NCBI GenBank assembly: GCA_963169045.1
Contig: CAUJDF010000058.1
Span: forward strand, 1-64,000
Reading direction: 5' to 3'
Source: Myxococcota bacterium
GTDB lineage: Bacteria > Myxococcota_A > Bradymonadia > UBA7976 > UBA1532
DNA length: 64,000 nucleotides
This document shows, piece by piece, positions 36,540 through 44,107 of this stretch (position 1 is the stretch's first letter; the number at the start of each line of letters is the position of its first letter). Position numbers and translations under genes: made by a program. The notes beneath the pieces were generated by a model, which saw only the letters and a program-made list of their open reading frames with translations, was not told the origin of the DNA and made no database searches.

Positions 36540-37106
36540 ATGCCAACGTCGCGGAAAATCATGCTGGCGTGCGTCTCGGCCTCGACGGTCGTGGCGGCGC
36601 TCTCGCTCGCGCAGGAGAACGGCGACGCGCCGCTGACGGAGTTCTCGCCGCAGCGCCGCATCAGCGCCGCCGAGGTGAACGGCAACTTCGCCGAGCTCGA
36701 GCGCCGCATCGCGGCGCTGCGCGAGACCGCGGCGACGCCGTTCGAGCCGCGCGTGTGCGGCGTCACGCAGCGCTCCTTCGACGGACGCGTCGAGAACGAC
36801 GCCGGTCAGGTGGGCGACCCGGCCGCCGGCATGCTGTGTCAGCAGGCGTGCGACTCCCGGACGGCACATATGTGCACGACCCACGAGGTCGCCATCTCGC
36901 GCCAGCGCGGCGTCGGCTTGCCGGAAGGCGTCGGCGCCGCACGGGTGAGCAGCGGCGCCGATGCGCACGATTGCTTCGGGTGGATCAACAACGAGCCGGC
37001 ACGCACGACGGGTCACCTGCTCGACAACGTGCTCGGCGTCGTCGAGCAGCAGAATTGCTCGGAACGCCGCCCGCTCCTCTGCTGCGACCTCGTCCCCGCC
37101 CGCTGA
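36540..37106 (+). CDS. Secreted Cys-rich protein, 188 aa
   Basis: ATG 36540, three bases after the upstream stop. Signal peptide to about residue 24. A short helix (RISAAEVNGNFAELERRIAAL) resembles the neck helix found before trimeric tail or collagen-like domains. The C-terminal ~110 residues contain eight Cys (VCGVTQRSF, CQQACDSRTAHMCTTHEV, DCFGW, NCSERRPLLCC), probably disulfide-bonded. No family recognised. Likely exported together with the small lipoprotein and possibly bound by it. Confidence 0.7.
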   Translation: MPTSRKIMLACVSASTVVAALSLAQENGDAPLTEFSPQRRISAAEVNGNFAELERRIAALRETAATPFEPRVCGVTQRSFDGRVENDAGQVGDPAAGMLCQQACDSRTAHMCTTHEVAISRQRGVGLPEGVGAARVSSGADAHDCFGWINNEPARTTGHLLDNVLGVVEQQNCSERRPLLCCDLVPAR

Positions 37107-37149
37107 CGCGACGCGCGACGCCCCACGCGCCGCCGTTCGAGGCCCGCCG

Positions 37150-37178
37150 TTGCGCCGGTGCCCGACGGGCCGTACGAT
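37150..37178 (+). promoter_or_regulatory. Predicted promoter of the Hsp70/J/uppS/cdsA/rseP/tsaB operon
   Basis: TTGCGC (37150-37155), 17 bases, TACGAT (37173-37178). It looks like a housekeeping site rather than a heat-shock sigma-32 promoter. The Hsp70 start codon is ~36 bases downstream. Confidence 0.5.
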
Positions 37179-37214
37179 GGCGCGGTTCTCGTCCGTTCCC
37201 CGAGGGACCCCCAC

Positions 37215-38801
37215 TTGACCGCGCGCGAGTACGTCATCGGCATCGATCTCGGGACGACCAACTCCTGCGCGGCGGTCGTCATCGACGGGGAGGTGCACGT
37301 CATCCCCGACGAGCGCGGGCTGCGCACGCAGGCGTCGATGGTCGCCTTCCTCGAGGACGGGTCGGTGGTGGTGGGCAACGAGGCGCGCCGCGAGGCGGTG
37401 CTCGACCCGCCCAACGTCGTCTATTCGGCGAAGCGCCTCATCGGGCGGCACTTCCACTCGAAAGAGGTGAAGACCGCGCTGCAGCACTTCCCGTTCAAGG
37501 TGGTGCGCGGCAAGAACAACGTGCCCCTGCTCGAGGTGCGCGGCGAGCGCTACGGCCTGCCCGAGATCTCGGGCATGGTGCTGCGGCGCATGAAGGACAT
37601 CGCCGAGCGCTACCTCGGCGCGCCGGTGACGAAGGCCGTCGTCACCGTCCCGGCGAACTTCAACGACACGCAGCGGCAGATGACGAAGCTCGCGGGCACG
37701 CTCGCCGGCCTCGAGGTGCTGCGCATCGTCAACGAGCCGACGGCGGCGGCGCTCGCCTACGGTTACGGGCGCGGCATGAACGCGCGCCTCGCGGTCTACG
37801 ACTTCGGCGGCGGTACGTTCGACATCACGCTGCTCGACCTGCGCGACCACGTGTTCGAGGTGCTCTCGACCGCCGGAGACACCTACCTCGGCGGCGACGA
37901 CTTCGACAACCGGCTCGCCCGCTTCATGACCGTCGCCTTCCGGCAGATGCACGGCTTCTCGATCGAGAACGATCCGGTGGCGCAGGCGCGCCTGAAGCAC
38001 GTCGCCGAGAAGCTCAAGATGGAGCTCTCCGAGAAGGAGCGCGCCATCGTCAACGTGCACGAGCTGGCGCTCGACCCCGAGGGCAAGCCGCTCGACCTGC
38101 GCTTCCAGACGGACCGCGCCGGCTTCAACGAGCGCTGCCAGGACATCATCCAGCGCACGTTCCTCGTGTGCGACGAGGCGCTGTCCGTCGCCGACATCAA
38201 GGCCGCCGAGGTGGACGGCGTGGTGCTCGTCGGCGGCACGACGCGCATCCCGCTCGTGCGGCAGATGGTCGGCGAGTACTTCCAGCAGCAGCCGCTCACC
38301 GACATCAATCCCGAAGAGGTCGTCGCCGTCGGCGCCGCCATCCAGGGGGCGGCCCTCGAGAGCGAGCATTTCGGCGTCAATGGCGGCCAGACGGCGCGCA
38401 CGCCGCTGCTCCTCGACGTGACGCCCATGTCGCTCGGCGTGCAGACCGTCAGCGGCTACTTCGACGTGGTGATCGCGCGCAACGCCTCGATCCCCTGCGA
38501 GCAGTCGCGCACGTTCACCACGACCGTCGACGGGCAGACCTCGGTGCGGCTGCAGATCTTCCAGGGCGAGAGCCGCATCGCCGCCGAGAACATCAAGCTC
38601 GGCGAGGTCGAGCTCTACGGCCTGCGGCCTTCGCCGCGCGGGCAGGTCGAGATCGACGTCACGTTCGAGATCGACACCGACGGCATGGTGATCGTGCGCG
38701 CGCGCGACCGCGACACCGGCATCGAGCAGGCGACGCGCGTCGAGGTCTCGGCGGGCTATACCCACGAAGAGATTCAGGAAATGCTGGATCGGGGGCTCTA
38801 G
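37215..38801 (+). CDS. Hsp70/DnaK-like chaperone lacking the alpha-helical lid, 528 aa
   Basis: TTG start at 37215 behind AGGG. The ATPase domain is complete: IGIDLGTTNSCAAV, NEPTAAALAYGYG, YDFGGGTFDITLLD, VDGVVLVGGTTRIPLV. The linker LLLDVTPMSLG starts near residue 399, and the substrate-binding beta-sandwich follows (NASIPCEQSRTFTTTVDGQ, VRLQIFQGE). The protein stops at SAGYTHEEIQEMLDRGL, which aligns with the first helix after the beta-domain; E. coli DnaK (638 aa) continues ~120 residues with the helical lid. So ATP binding and a peptide cleft are present, but no lid. It heads the operon and is three bases before the pseudo-receiver/J-domain gene, its probable co-chaperone. Confidence 0.9.
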   Translation: MTAREYVIGIDLGTTNSCAAVVIDGEVHVIPDERGLRTQASMVAFLEDGSVVVGNEARREAVLDPPNVVYSAKRLIGRHFHSKEVKTALQHFPFKVVRGKNNVPLLEVRGERYGLPEISGMVLRRMKDIAERYLGAPVTKAVVTVPANFNDTQRQMTKLAGTLAGLEVLRIVNEPTAAALAYGYGRGMNARLAVYDFGGGTFDITLLDLRDHVFEVLSTAGDTYLGGDDFDNRLARFMTVAFRQMHGFSIENDPVAQARLKHVAEKLKMELSEKERAIVNVHELALDPEGKPLDLRFQTDRAGFNERCQDIIQRTFLVCDEALSVADIKAAEVDGVVLVGGTTRIPLVRQMVGEYFQQQPLTDINPEEVVAVGAAIQGAALESEHFGVNGGQTARTPLLLDVTPMSLGVQTVSGYFDVVIARNASIPCEQSRTFTTTVDGQTSVRLQIFQGESRIAAENIKLGEVELYGLRPSPRGQVEIDVTFEIDTDGMVIVRARDRDTGIEQATRVEVSAGYTHEEIQEMLDRGL

Positions 38802-38804
38802 CCG

Positions 38805-39839
38805 ATGGAGCCGAAGCAGCCGACGCGTCCCGTCCCGGCCCTCGGCAGGCTCGCGCTCAAGCGCGTGGCCGTCGCGGCGCCCCAGGCGGCGCAGCCGGCG
38901 GTCGTCGTGCGCCGGGCGCTCGTCGGCGAGGGCGACGAGGGGGTGCGCAACGCGGTGATCGCGCACCTGCCGCGCGAGCGGTTCCAGGTGTGGGCCTACC
39001 CCGACGGCGACTCGGCGTACGACCACGTGCAGGCCCACGGCGCCGACGTCGTGATCCTCGGCCGCGAGATGCCGGGCCTCGCCGGGAGCGTGCTCTGCGA
39101 GCTCATCCGCAAGGGCAAGTTCGGCGGCACGGTGGCCATCCTGCTGATGAGCCCGCGTTACCGTGACCACCACCTCGGCGCCCGCGACTGCAGCGCGTTC
39201 GGCGCCGACGAGTTCATCCCGCTGCCGACGTCGCCGAACGACTTCCTCGACCGCGTCGATGCCGCCATCTCGCGACGCGAGCCGATCGCCCGGCTCGAGG
39301 TGCTGCCGGCGCCGCTCGCCAGGCAGATCGACGACCTGTGGGACGCGCTCGACCGCCTCAGCTACTACGAGCTGCTCGGCGTGGCGCCCGACGCGGACCG
39401 CAACGCCCTGCAGGCGGCCTTCCACGAGAAGTCGCTGCGGCTGCACCCCGACCGCCACGCGAAGCTGCGCGGCGCGCACCCGCACGCGTGGGAGAAGATC
39501 AACACCATCTTCAAGCGCGTCACCGAGGCCTACAAGGCGCTGGCCCATCCGGCGAACCGGCGCAGCTACAACGTCGGCCTGCGCAAGCGCGGCGCGCTGC
39601 GGCTCGAGCCCGACGAGGTGCGGCGCCGCGAGATGCGCGAGCTCGAGCTCGCCACGACGAACGAGGGCCGACAGTTCGTGCTGCAGATGATGGAGTGCCG
39701 CAGCATCGGCGACCTCGAGGGCGCCGGCGAGGCGCTCGGGCAGGCGCTCCGCTTCGAGCCCGAGAACCAGCCGCTGCGCGACATGCGCGACGCCATCGAG
39801 AAGCTGCTGCACATCGTCCGCACCCAGTCGGTTCCCTGA
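38805..39839 (+). CDS. Pseudo-receiver plus J-domain fusion protein, 344 aa
   Basis: Residues ~35-155 form a CheY-like fold, but the phosphate site is degraded: the acceptor Asp is Gly 86 (VVILGREMPG), the conserved Lys is Leu 140 (FIPLPTSP), and the paired acids are partly replaced (ALVGEGDEG). The Ser of the Thr/Ser site is kept (LLMSP). Residues ~184-255 form a J-domain (YYELLGVAPDAD...LHPDRH, H214-P215-D216) that should stimulate Hsp70 ATPase. The last ~75 residues are a helical, TPR-like tail. It is cytoplasmic. The upstream gene is its likely Hsp70 partner. Whether the pseudo-receiver binds a different signal is unknown. Confidence 0.85.
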   Translation: MEPKQPTRPVPALGRLALKRVAVAAPQAAQPAVVVRRALVGEGDEGVRNAVIAHLPRERFQVWAYPDGDSAYDHVQAHGADVVILGREMPGLAGSVLCELIRKGKFGGTVAILLMSPRYRDHHLGARDCSAFGADEFIPLPTSPNDFLDRVDAAISRREPIARLEVLPAPLARQIDDLWDALDRLSYYELLGVAPDADRNALQAAFHEKSLRLHPDRHAKLRGAHPHAWEKINTIFKRVTEAYKALAHPANRRSYNVGLRKRGALRLEPDEVRRREMRELELATTNEGRQFVLQMMECRSIGDLEGAGEALGQALRFEPENQPLRDMRDAIEKLLHIVRTQSVP

Positions 39840-39842
39840 GAG

Positions 39843-40580
39843 ATGAACCTGCCGAGACACATCGCGATCATCATGGACGGCAACGGCCGCTGGGCCTGCA
39901 ACCAGGGCCTGCCGCGCGTCGAGGGCCACCGCGCCGGCGCCAAGGCGGTGCATCGCACGGTGCGCGCCTGCCGCGAGATCGGCATCGAGGCGCTCACCCT
40001 CTATGCCTTCAGCGAGCAGAACTGGGCGCGCCCCGAGCCCGAGGTGGAGGCGCTCATGCACCTGCTCCTCGAGTACGTGCGCACCGAGCGCCAGGAGATC
40101 CTCGGCAACGACATCCGCCTGACGGCCATCGGCGACCTCGAGCGGCTGCCGCCGTTCGTGCGCGAGCCGCTGTTCGCGCTGATGGAGGAGAGCGCCAGCA
40201 ACCAGGGCATGGTGCTGACGCTGGCGCTGAGCTACGGCGGGCGCGAGGAGATCCTGCGCGCCGCCAGAGCGCTCGCGCGGGAGGCCGCCGCCGGCCGCCT
40301 CGACCCCGCCGACATCGACGAGGCGGCGTTCGCCGCCGGGCTCGACACCGCGGGGCTGCCCGATCCGGACCTGCTCATCCGCACGAGCGGCGAGCTGCGC
40401 GTGAGCAACTTCCTGCTCTGGCAGATCGCCTACGCCGAGCTCTGGTTCACCGAGGACACCTGGCCCGAATTCGACCGCGCCCACCTCGACCTCGCGATCG
40501 AGTGCTATCGGCAGCGGCAGCGGCGGTTCGGGCGCACCGGCGAGCAGGTGCTCGCCGCCGTGGGGGCGACGGGGTGCTGA
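39843..40580 (+). CDS. uppS: Isoprenyl transferase (undecaprenyl diphosphate synthase), 245 aa
   Basis: cis-Prenyltransferase that adds isopentenyl units to make the C55 lipid carrier for peptidoglycan and O-antigen. Motifs: IAIIMDGNGRWA (Mg Asp 12), GHRAGAKAV, LYAFSEQNWARP, ALSYGGREEI, DLLIRTSGELRVSNFLLWQ and the C-terminal LWFTEDTWPEF. Length is typical. It lies three bases after the pseudo-receiver/J-domain stop and overlaps the cdsA start by seven bases. Confidence 0.96.
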   Translation: MNLPRHIAIIMDGNGRWACNQGLPRVEGHRAGAKAVHRTVRACREIGIEALTLYAFSEQNWARPEPEVEALMHLLLEYVRTERQEILGNDIRLTAIGDLERLPPFVREPLFALMEESASNQGMVLTLALSYGGREEILRAARALAREAAAGRLDPADIDEAAFAAGLDTAGLPDPDLLIRTSGELRVSNFLLWQIAYAELWFTEDTWPEFDRAHLDLAIECYRQRQRRFGRTGEQVLAAVGATGC

Positions 40581-41386
40581 CGCGCATCATCTCCGGCATC
40601 GTGATGGCCGCGGCCATCATCGCCGTGCTCATCTACACGCCGTGGTGGACGCTGGGCCTCGTGGTCCTCGTCTTCGCCTTCCTGTCGGCCCACGAGTTCC
40701 AGCGCATCACGCGCCCCGACGCCGGCGGCGTCGACCGCGGCGTGTTCATGCTCGCCGTGCTCGTCGCCATCGTCTGGCCGGTCCTGCGCAAGGTGCTGCC
40801 GTTCTGGGGACCCGAGGTCGGCCTGATGGTCGGCTTCTTCATCCTGGCGCTGGCGCGACTGTTCCGCCCCGACCCCATCGAGACCAGCATCGCCCGCCTG
40901 GGGACCGACGCGCTCGGCCTGATGTACATCGGCGTGACCTTCCCGCTGATCTTTCTTCTGCGCGACCGGGAGCACGGCGGCTGGGTCGTCTTGTTGGTGA
41001 TGGCGATCACCTTCGGGGCCGATACCGGGGCGTACTTCGCCGGGCGGTTCCTGGGGCGGCACAAGATGTACGAGAAGATCAGCCCCAAGAAGACGTGGGA
41101 GGGCCTCGTCGGCGGCCTCCTCGTCGGCGTGGGCGCGGTCTTCATCGCACGTCAGTGGTTCCCCGGGCTCGGCTGGCTCACCCCGGCGCACTGCGTGGCG
41201 CTCGGCCTCCTCGCCGCCTCGTTCGGGGCGATGGGCGACCTCGTGGAGTCGATGCTGAAGCGCGCATACGGCGTGAAGGACTCCGGTACGCTCATCCCCG
41301 GCCACGGCGGCGCCCTCGACCGCATCGACGCGCTGCTCTTCGCAGGGCCCGTCGCCTGGCTGTACCTGGAGTGGGCCACCCGATGA
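40574..41386 (+). CDS. cdsA: Phosphatidate cytidylyltransferase CdsA, 270 aa
   Basis: Makes CDP-diacylglycerol from phosphatidate and CTP, feeding pssA and cardiolipin synthesis. GTG start at 40574 overlaps uppS. About eight hydrophobic helices. The family signature is complete near the C terminus: SMLKRAYGVKDSGTLIPGHGG followed by LDRIDALLF. The stop overlaps the rseP start (ATGA). uppS-cdsA-rseP order is widely conserved in bacteria. Confidence 0.95.
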   Translation: MLTRIISGIVMAAAIIAVLIYTPWWTLGLVVLVFAFLSAHEFQRITRPDAGGVDRGVFMLAVLVAIVWPVLRKVLPFWGPEVGLMVGFFILALARLFRPDPIETSIARLGTDALGLMYIGVTFPLIFLLRDREHGGWVVLLVMAITFGADTGAYFAGRFLGRHKMYEKISPKKTWEGLVGGLLVGVGAVFIARQWFPGLGWLTPAHCVALGLLAASFGAMGDLVESMLKRAYGVKDSGTLIPGHGGALDRIDALLFAGPVAWLYLEWATR

Positions 41387-43062
41387 ACGCCCTTCTCAAC
41401 ATCGCCGCCTTCGTCGTGCTCCTCGGCGTGCTCGTCACGGTGCACGAGCTCGGCCACTTCGTCGTGGCCAAGCTGAGCAAGGTGAAGGTGCACGTGTTCT
41501 CGATCGGCTTCGGCAAGCCGCTCCTGAAGACGCGCATCGGCGAGACCGAGTACCGCATCGCGATGCTGCCGCTCGGCGGTTACGTGCGCATGGCCGGCGC
41601 CGATCCGACCGAATCGGCGGACCCCGCCGAGATGCGCGGCAGCTTCCTGCAGAAGCCGCCGTGGGTCCGCATCCTCATCGCGATGGCGGGCCCGGCGATG
41701 AACCTGCTGCTGCCGTTCGCGATCCTGGTGCCGTACTTCGTGATGGCCGGCAGCCACGACGAGGTGACCGGCAACTCGATCGGCGCCGTCGACAGCGGCC
41801 TGCCCGCCTACAAAGCCGGCCTGCGCCCCGGCGACCGCATCGTCGCCGTCGACGGCGCGCCGGTCTCGACGTTCTGGGAGATCAGCGAGCGCATCGAGTC
41901 GTACCGCCAGAGCCAGGGGCCGCTGAAGCTCACCGTCGAGCGGCCGGGCGAGGCGGCGCCCCTGACGATCGAGGTCCAGCCGGAGGGCGTCGAGCAGACG
42001 CACCCCATCCTCGGCTACAAGTCGACGGACTACCGTGTCGGGTACATGCCCGACGCGCGCGCCGCCGACGTGGCGCTGGTCGCGCCCGACGCGCCGCTCG
42101 GCGCCGCCGGCGTGAAGACCTTCGACCGCGTGCTGGCGATCGACGGCGAGGCGGTGGCGGGCTACGACGCGCTCGAGCGCGCGCTCGCCGCGCTGCCCGC
42201 CGGCAAGACGGTCACGCTGAAGGTGGAGCGGGACACGCCCATCCCCGACACGTACACCTTCCTGCAGAAGCGCGAGACGCTCGAGCTGCCGTTCACCGCG
42301 CCCGCCACTGGCGCGGCCGCGGGCCTGACGCACGCCGGTCCCTGCATCGCCTCGCTGGCGGCCGACGGGCCGGCGGCGAAGGCCGGCCTGCAGCTCGGCG
42401 ACTGCATCCTCGCCGTCGACGGCGAGCCGCACTCGCTCGCCGCGTTCGTGGCCCAGCGGATCGCCAACGCCCCGGAGGTGCCCAAGTCCCTCGAGGTGCT
42501 GCGGGACGGGCAAAAGCTCACCGTCTCGCTGCAGCTCGAGCGCATCGTGTTCGACGACGCGCTCGCCGGCGAGATCCAGCAGTGGCGCACCGGCCTGAAG
42601 CTGCTCAACCGCCCGGATCCGTTCGTGCCGCAGCCGCTCGTGGCCAACGACAACCGCATGGCCTACGCCTGGACGCGCACCGTCGACCACGTCGGCGACA
42701 AGCTGCAGGAGCTCGTCTACATGGTCGGCGGCCTGTTCACCGGCCGCGTCAGCCCGACGCAGCTCGGCGGTCCGCTCACCATCTACACGCTCGCCGGCAT
42801 GCAGGTGCAGCAGGGCGCCGACAGCTTCATCGCGCTGATGGTGATGCTGTCGCTGTCGCTCGCCATCCTGAACCTGCTGCCCGTGCCCGGCCTCGACGGC
42901 GGCCAGGTGCTCGTCGCCGCCATCGAGATGGTCATCCGCCGGCCGCTGCCCGAGAAGGTGCAGGCGGGCCTCTTCCGCATCGGCGCGGTCATGATCCTCG
43001 CCCTCATCCTGTTCGCCCTCGGCAACGACCTCGTGCGCCAGTGGCGGCTCCACTACGGCTGA
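41383..43062 (+). CDS. rseP: RseP-type site-2 protease with three PDZ-like modules, 559 aa
   Basis: Intramembrane zinc metalloprotease; cleaves membrane-bound anti-sigma factors after a site-1 protease cut. ATG start at 41383, overlapping cdsA. The zinc motif is H21-E-L-G-H25 in the first helix, and the third ligand is Asp 505 in NLLPVPGLDGGQ. Between are three PDZ-like modules, at ~130-205 (GLRPGDRIVAVDGAPV), ~228-305 (FDRVLAIDGEAV; the glycine after FD is missing) and ~320-395 (GLQLGDCILAVDGEPHS). E. coli RseP (450 aa) has two. Two C-terminal helices follow the Asp motif. Confidence 0.93.
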   Translation: MNALLNIAAFVVLLGVLVTVHELGHFVVAKLSKVKVHVFSIGFGKPLLKTRIGETEYRIAMLPLGGYVRMAGADPTESADPAEMRGSFLQKPPWVRILIAMAGPAMNLLLPFAILVPYFVMAGSHDEVTGNSIGAVDSGLPAYKAGLRPGDRIVAVDGAPVSTFWEISERIESYRQSQGPLKLTVERPGEAAPLTIEVQPEGVEQTHPILGYKSTDYRVGYMPDARAADVALVAPDAPLGAAGVKTFDRVLAIDGEAVAGYDALERALAALPAGKTVTLKVERDTPIPDTYTFLQKRETLELPFTAPATGAAAGLTHAGPCIASLAADGPAAKAGLQLGDCILAVDGEPHSLAAFVAQRIANAPEVPKSLEVLRDGQKLTVSLQLERIVFDDALAGEIQQWRTGLKLLNRPDPFVPQPLVANDNRMAYAWTRTVDHVGDKLQELVYMVGGLFTGRVSPTQLGGPLTIYTLAGMQVQQGADSFIALMVMLSLSLAILNLLPVPGLDGGQVLVAAIEMVIRRPLPEKVQAGLFRIGAVMILALILFALGNDLVRQWRLHYG

Positions 43063-43068
43063 ACCTCC

Positions 43069-43749
43069 GTGCTCCCGGCGCCCCTGCTCCTCGCGATCGA
43101 TTGCGCCACCCCCTACGAGTCGGTGGCGCTGGTGCGCGACGGCGACGTCGTGGCCGAGCATGGCGCGGTGCGGCGCCACGGCGCCGGGCCGACGCTGCTC
43201 GACGTGGTGCAGGCGCTGCTCGAGGACGCCGGCGTCGGGCTGTCCGACGTGCGCGGGCTGGTGTGCGGGCTCGGGCCGGGCAGCTTCACCGGGCTGCGCG
43301 TGGCGCTCGCGACGCTCAAGGGGCTGGCGCTCGCGCGCGACCTGCCGCTGTGGGGCGTGCCCACCGCGGTGGCGCTCCAGGCGGCGCTGCCGCACGAGCG
43401 GGTGGTGGCCGTGATCGACGCGAAGCGCGGCGAGGTGTTCGTCGAGGGCCGGTGCGTGCCGCCCTCGGCGGTCGGTGACCTCGGCGAGGCGACGCTGCTC
43501 GGGAGCGGGGCGCTGCTGTACCGCGCGACGCTGCTCGCCGGATCGCCGCGGGCGCGTGTCCCCGAGGCGCCGGCCCTGCACCACCCGCGGGCAGCGCTGT
43601 TGACGACCCGCCTGGGCGACCCCCCGCCACTGGCGACCCTCGAGCCGATCTACGTCCGCAAGTCCGACGCCGAGATCAACTACCCCGACGGCTTCCCGGA
43701 CGCGACCGCCGTGCCCGCCCAGAAGCTTCCGCCGAAACACCGACGCTGA
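43069..43749 (+). CDS. tsaB: tRNA t6A biosynthesis protein TsaB, 226 aa
   Basis: ASKHA-fold partner of TsaD, TsaE and TsaC for N6-threonylcarbamoyl-adenosine at position 37 of ANN-decoding tRNAs. GTG start at 43069, six bases after the rseP stop. Signature: LLAIDCATPYESVAL at the N terminus, and LVCGLGPGSFTGLRVALATLKGLALA around residue 65. It shows the usual short C-terminal domain and length. Last gene of the operon. The downstream 358 bp has a repeated CCGGCGCAGGCA (43751 and 43808). Confidence 0.92.
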   Translation: MLPAPLLLAIDCATPYESVALVRDGDVVAEHGAVRRHGAGPTLLDVVQALLEDAGVGLSDVRGLVCGLGPGSFTGLRVALATLKGLALARDLPLWGVPTAVALQAALPHERVVAVIDAKRGEVFVEGRCVPPSAVGDLGEATLLGSGALLYRATLLAGSPRARVPEAPALHHPRAALLTTRLGDPPPLATLEPIYVRKSDAEINYPDGFPDATAVPAQKLPPKHRR

Positions 43750-44107
43750 CCGGCGCAGGCAGATCCGCCGCCCCCCCTTCGCATCACAGGTCAGCCTACC
43801 CGACATCCGGCGCAGGCAACCGTCTCACGGGGCGCACACCGGGCGCGCCATGACTGAAACGGGGGAGACACATGAAGGCGAAGGCCCTGGCGACCGGCGC
43901 GCTGGGGGCGGCGGGGGGATCCTTGCCGTGTCGGCGGCGACGCGGTCGCCCACAAAGACCCCATCTCCGGGACGCCGCTCGAAAAGCTCGCCGTCGACAT
44001 CGCGATCGAGAACGGCGGCGCGGGCGGCGCGCCCGTCCGGGCCGCCCCTCCCCCGCCGGCGCCAGCCTGCGGAAATTCCGTCGTCCATTCGCGGGGTTGT
44101 GGCGGCC
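43750..44107 (+). other. Gene-poor gap with possible frameshifted small ORF
   Basis: An ATG at 43872 with GGGGGAG upstream opens MKAKALATGALGAAGGSLPC, resembling a lipoprotein signal. Then the frame turns Arg-rich and implausible. One frame over, after the G6 run at 43913-43918, the text reads DAVAHKDPISGTPLEKLAVDIAI and continues Gly/Ala/Pro-rich. This suggests a single-base slip in a small gene, or simply chance. A 12-base direct repeat sits at 43751 and 43808. I see nothing else here. Confidence 0.3.

Noticed and set aside
34410-40484. 2024-codon open frame on the minus strand
   Set aside because: Its first part (34410-36131) is a real gene, but the rest is antisense to the Hsp70, J-domain and uppS genes. 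Such open frames are common in GC-rich DNA and the translation is a compositional artefact rich in His/Arg/Glu/Val.
43850-44107. Upstream extension of the GH13-like gene to 43850
   Set aside because: The added residues are Arg/Ser/Pro-rich and precede a clean signal peptide at 44108.
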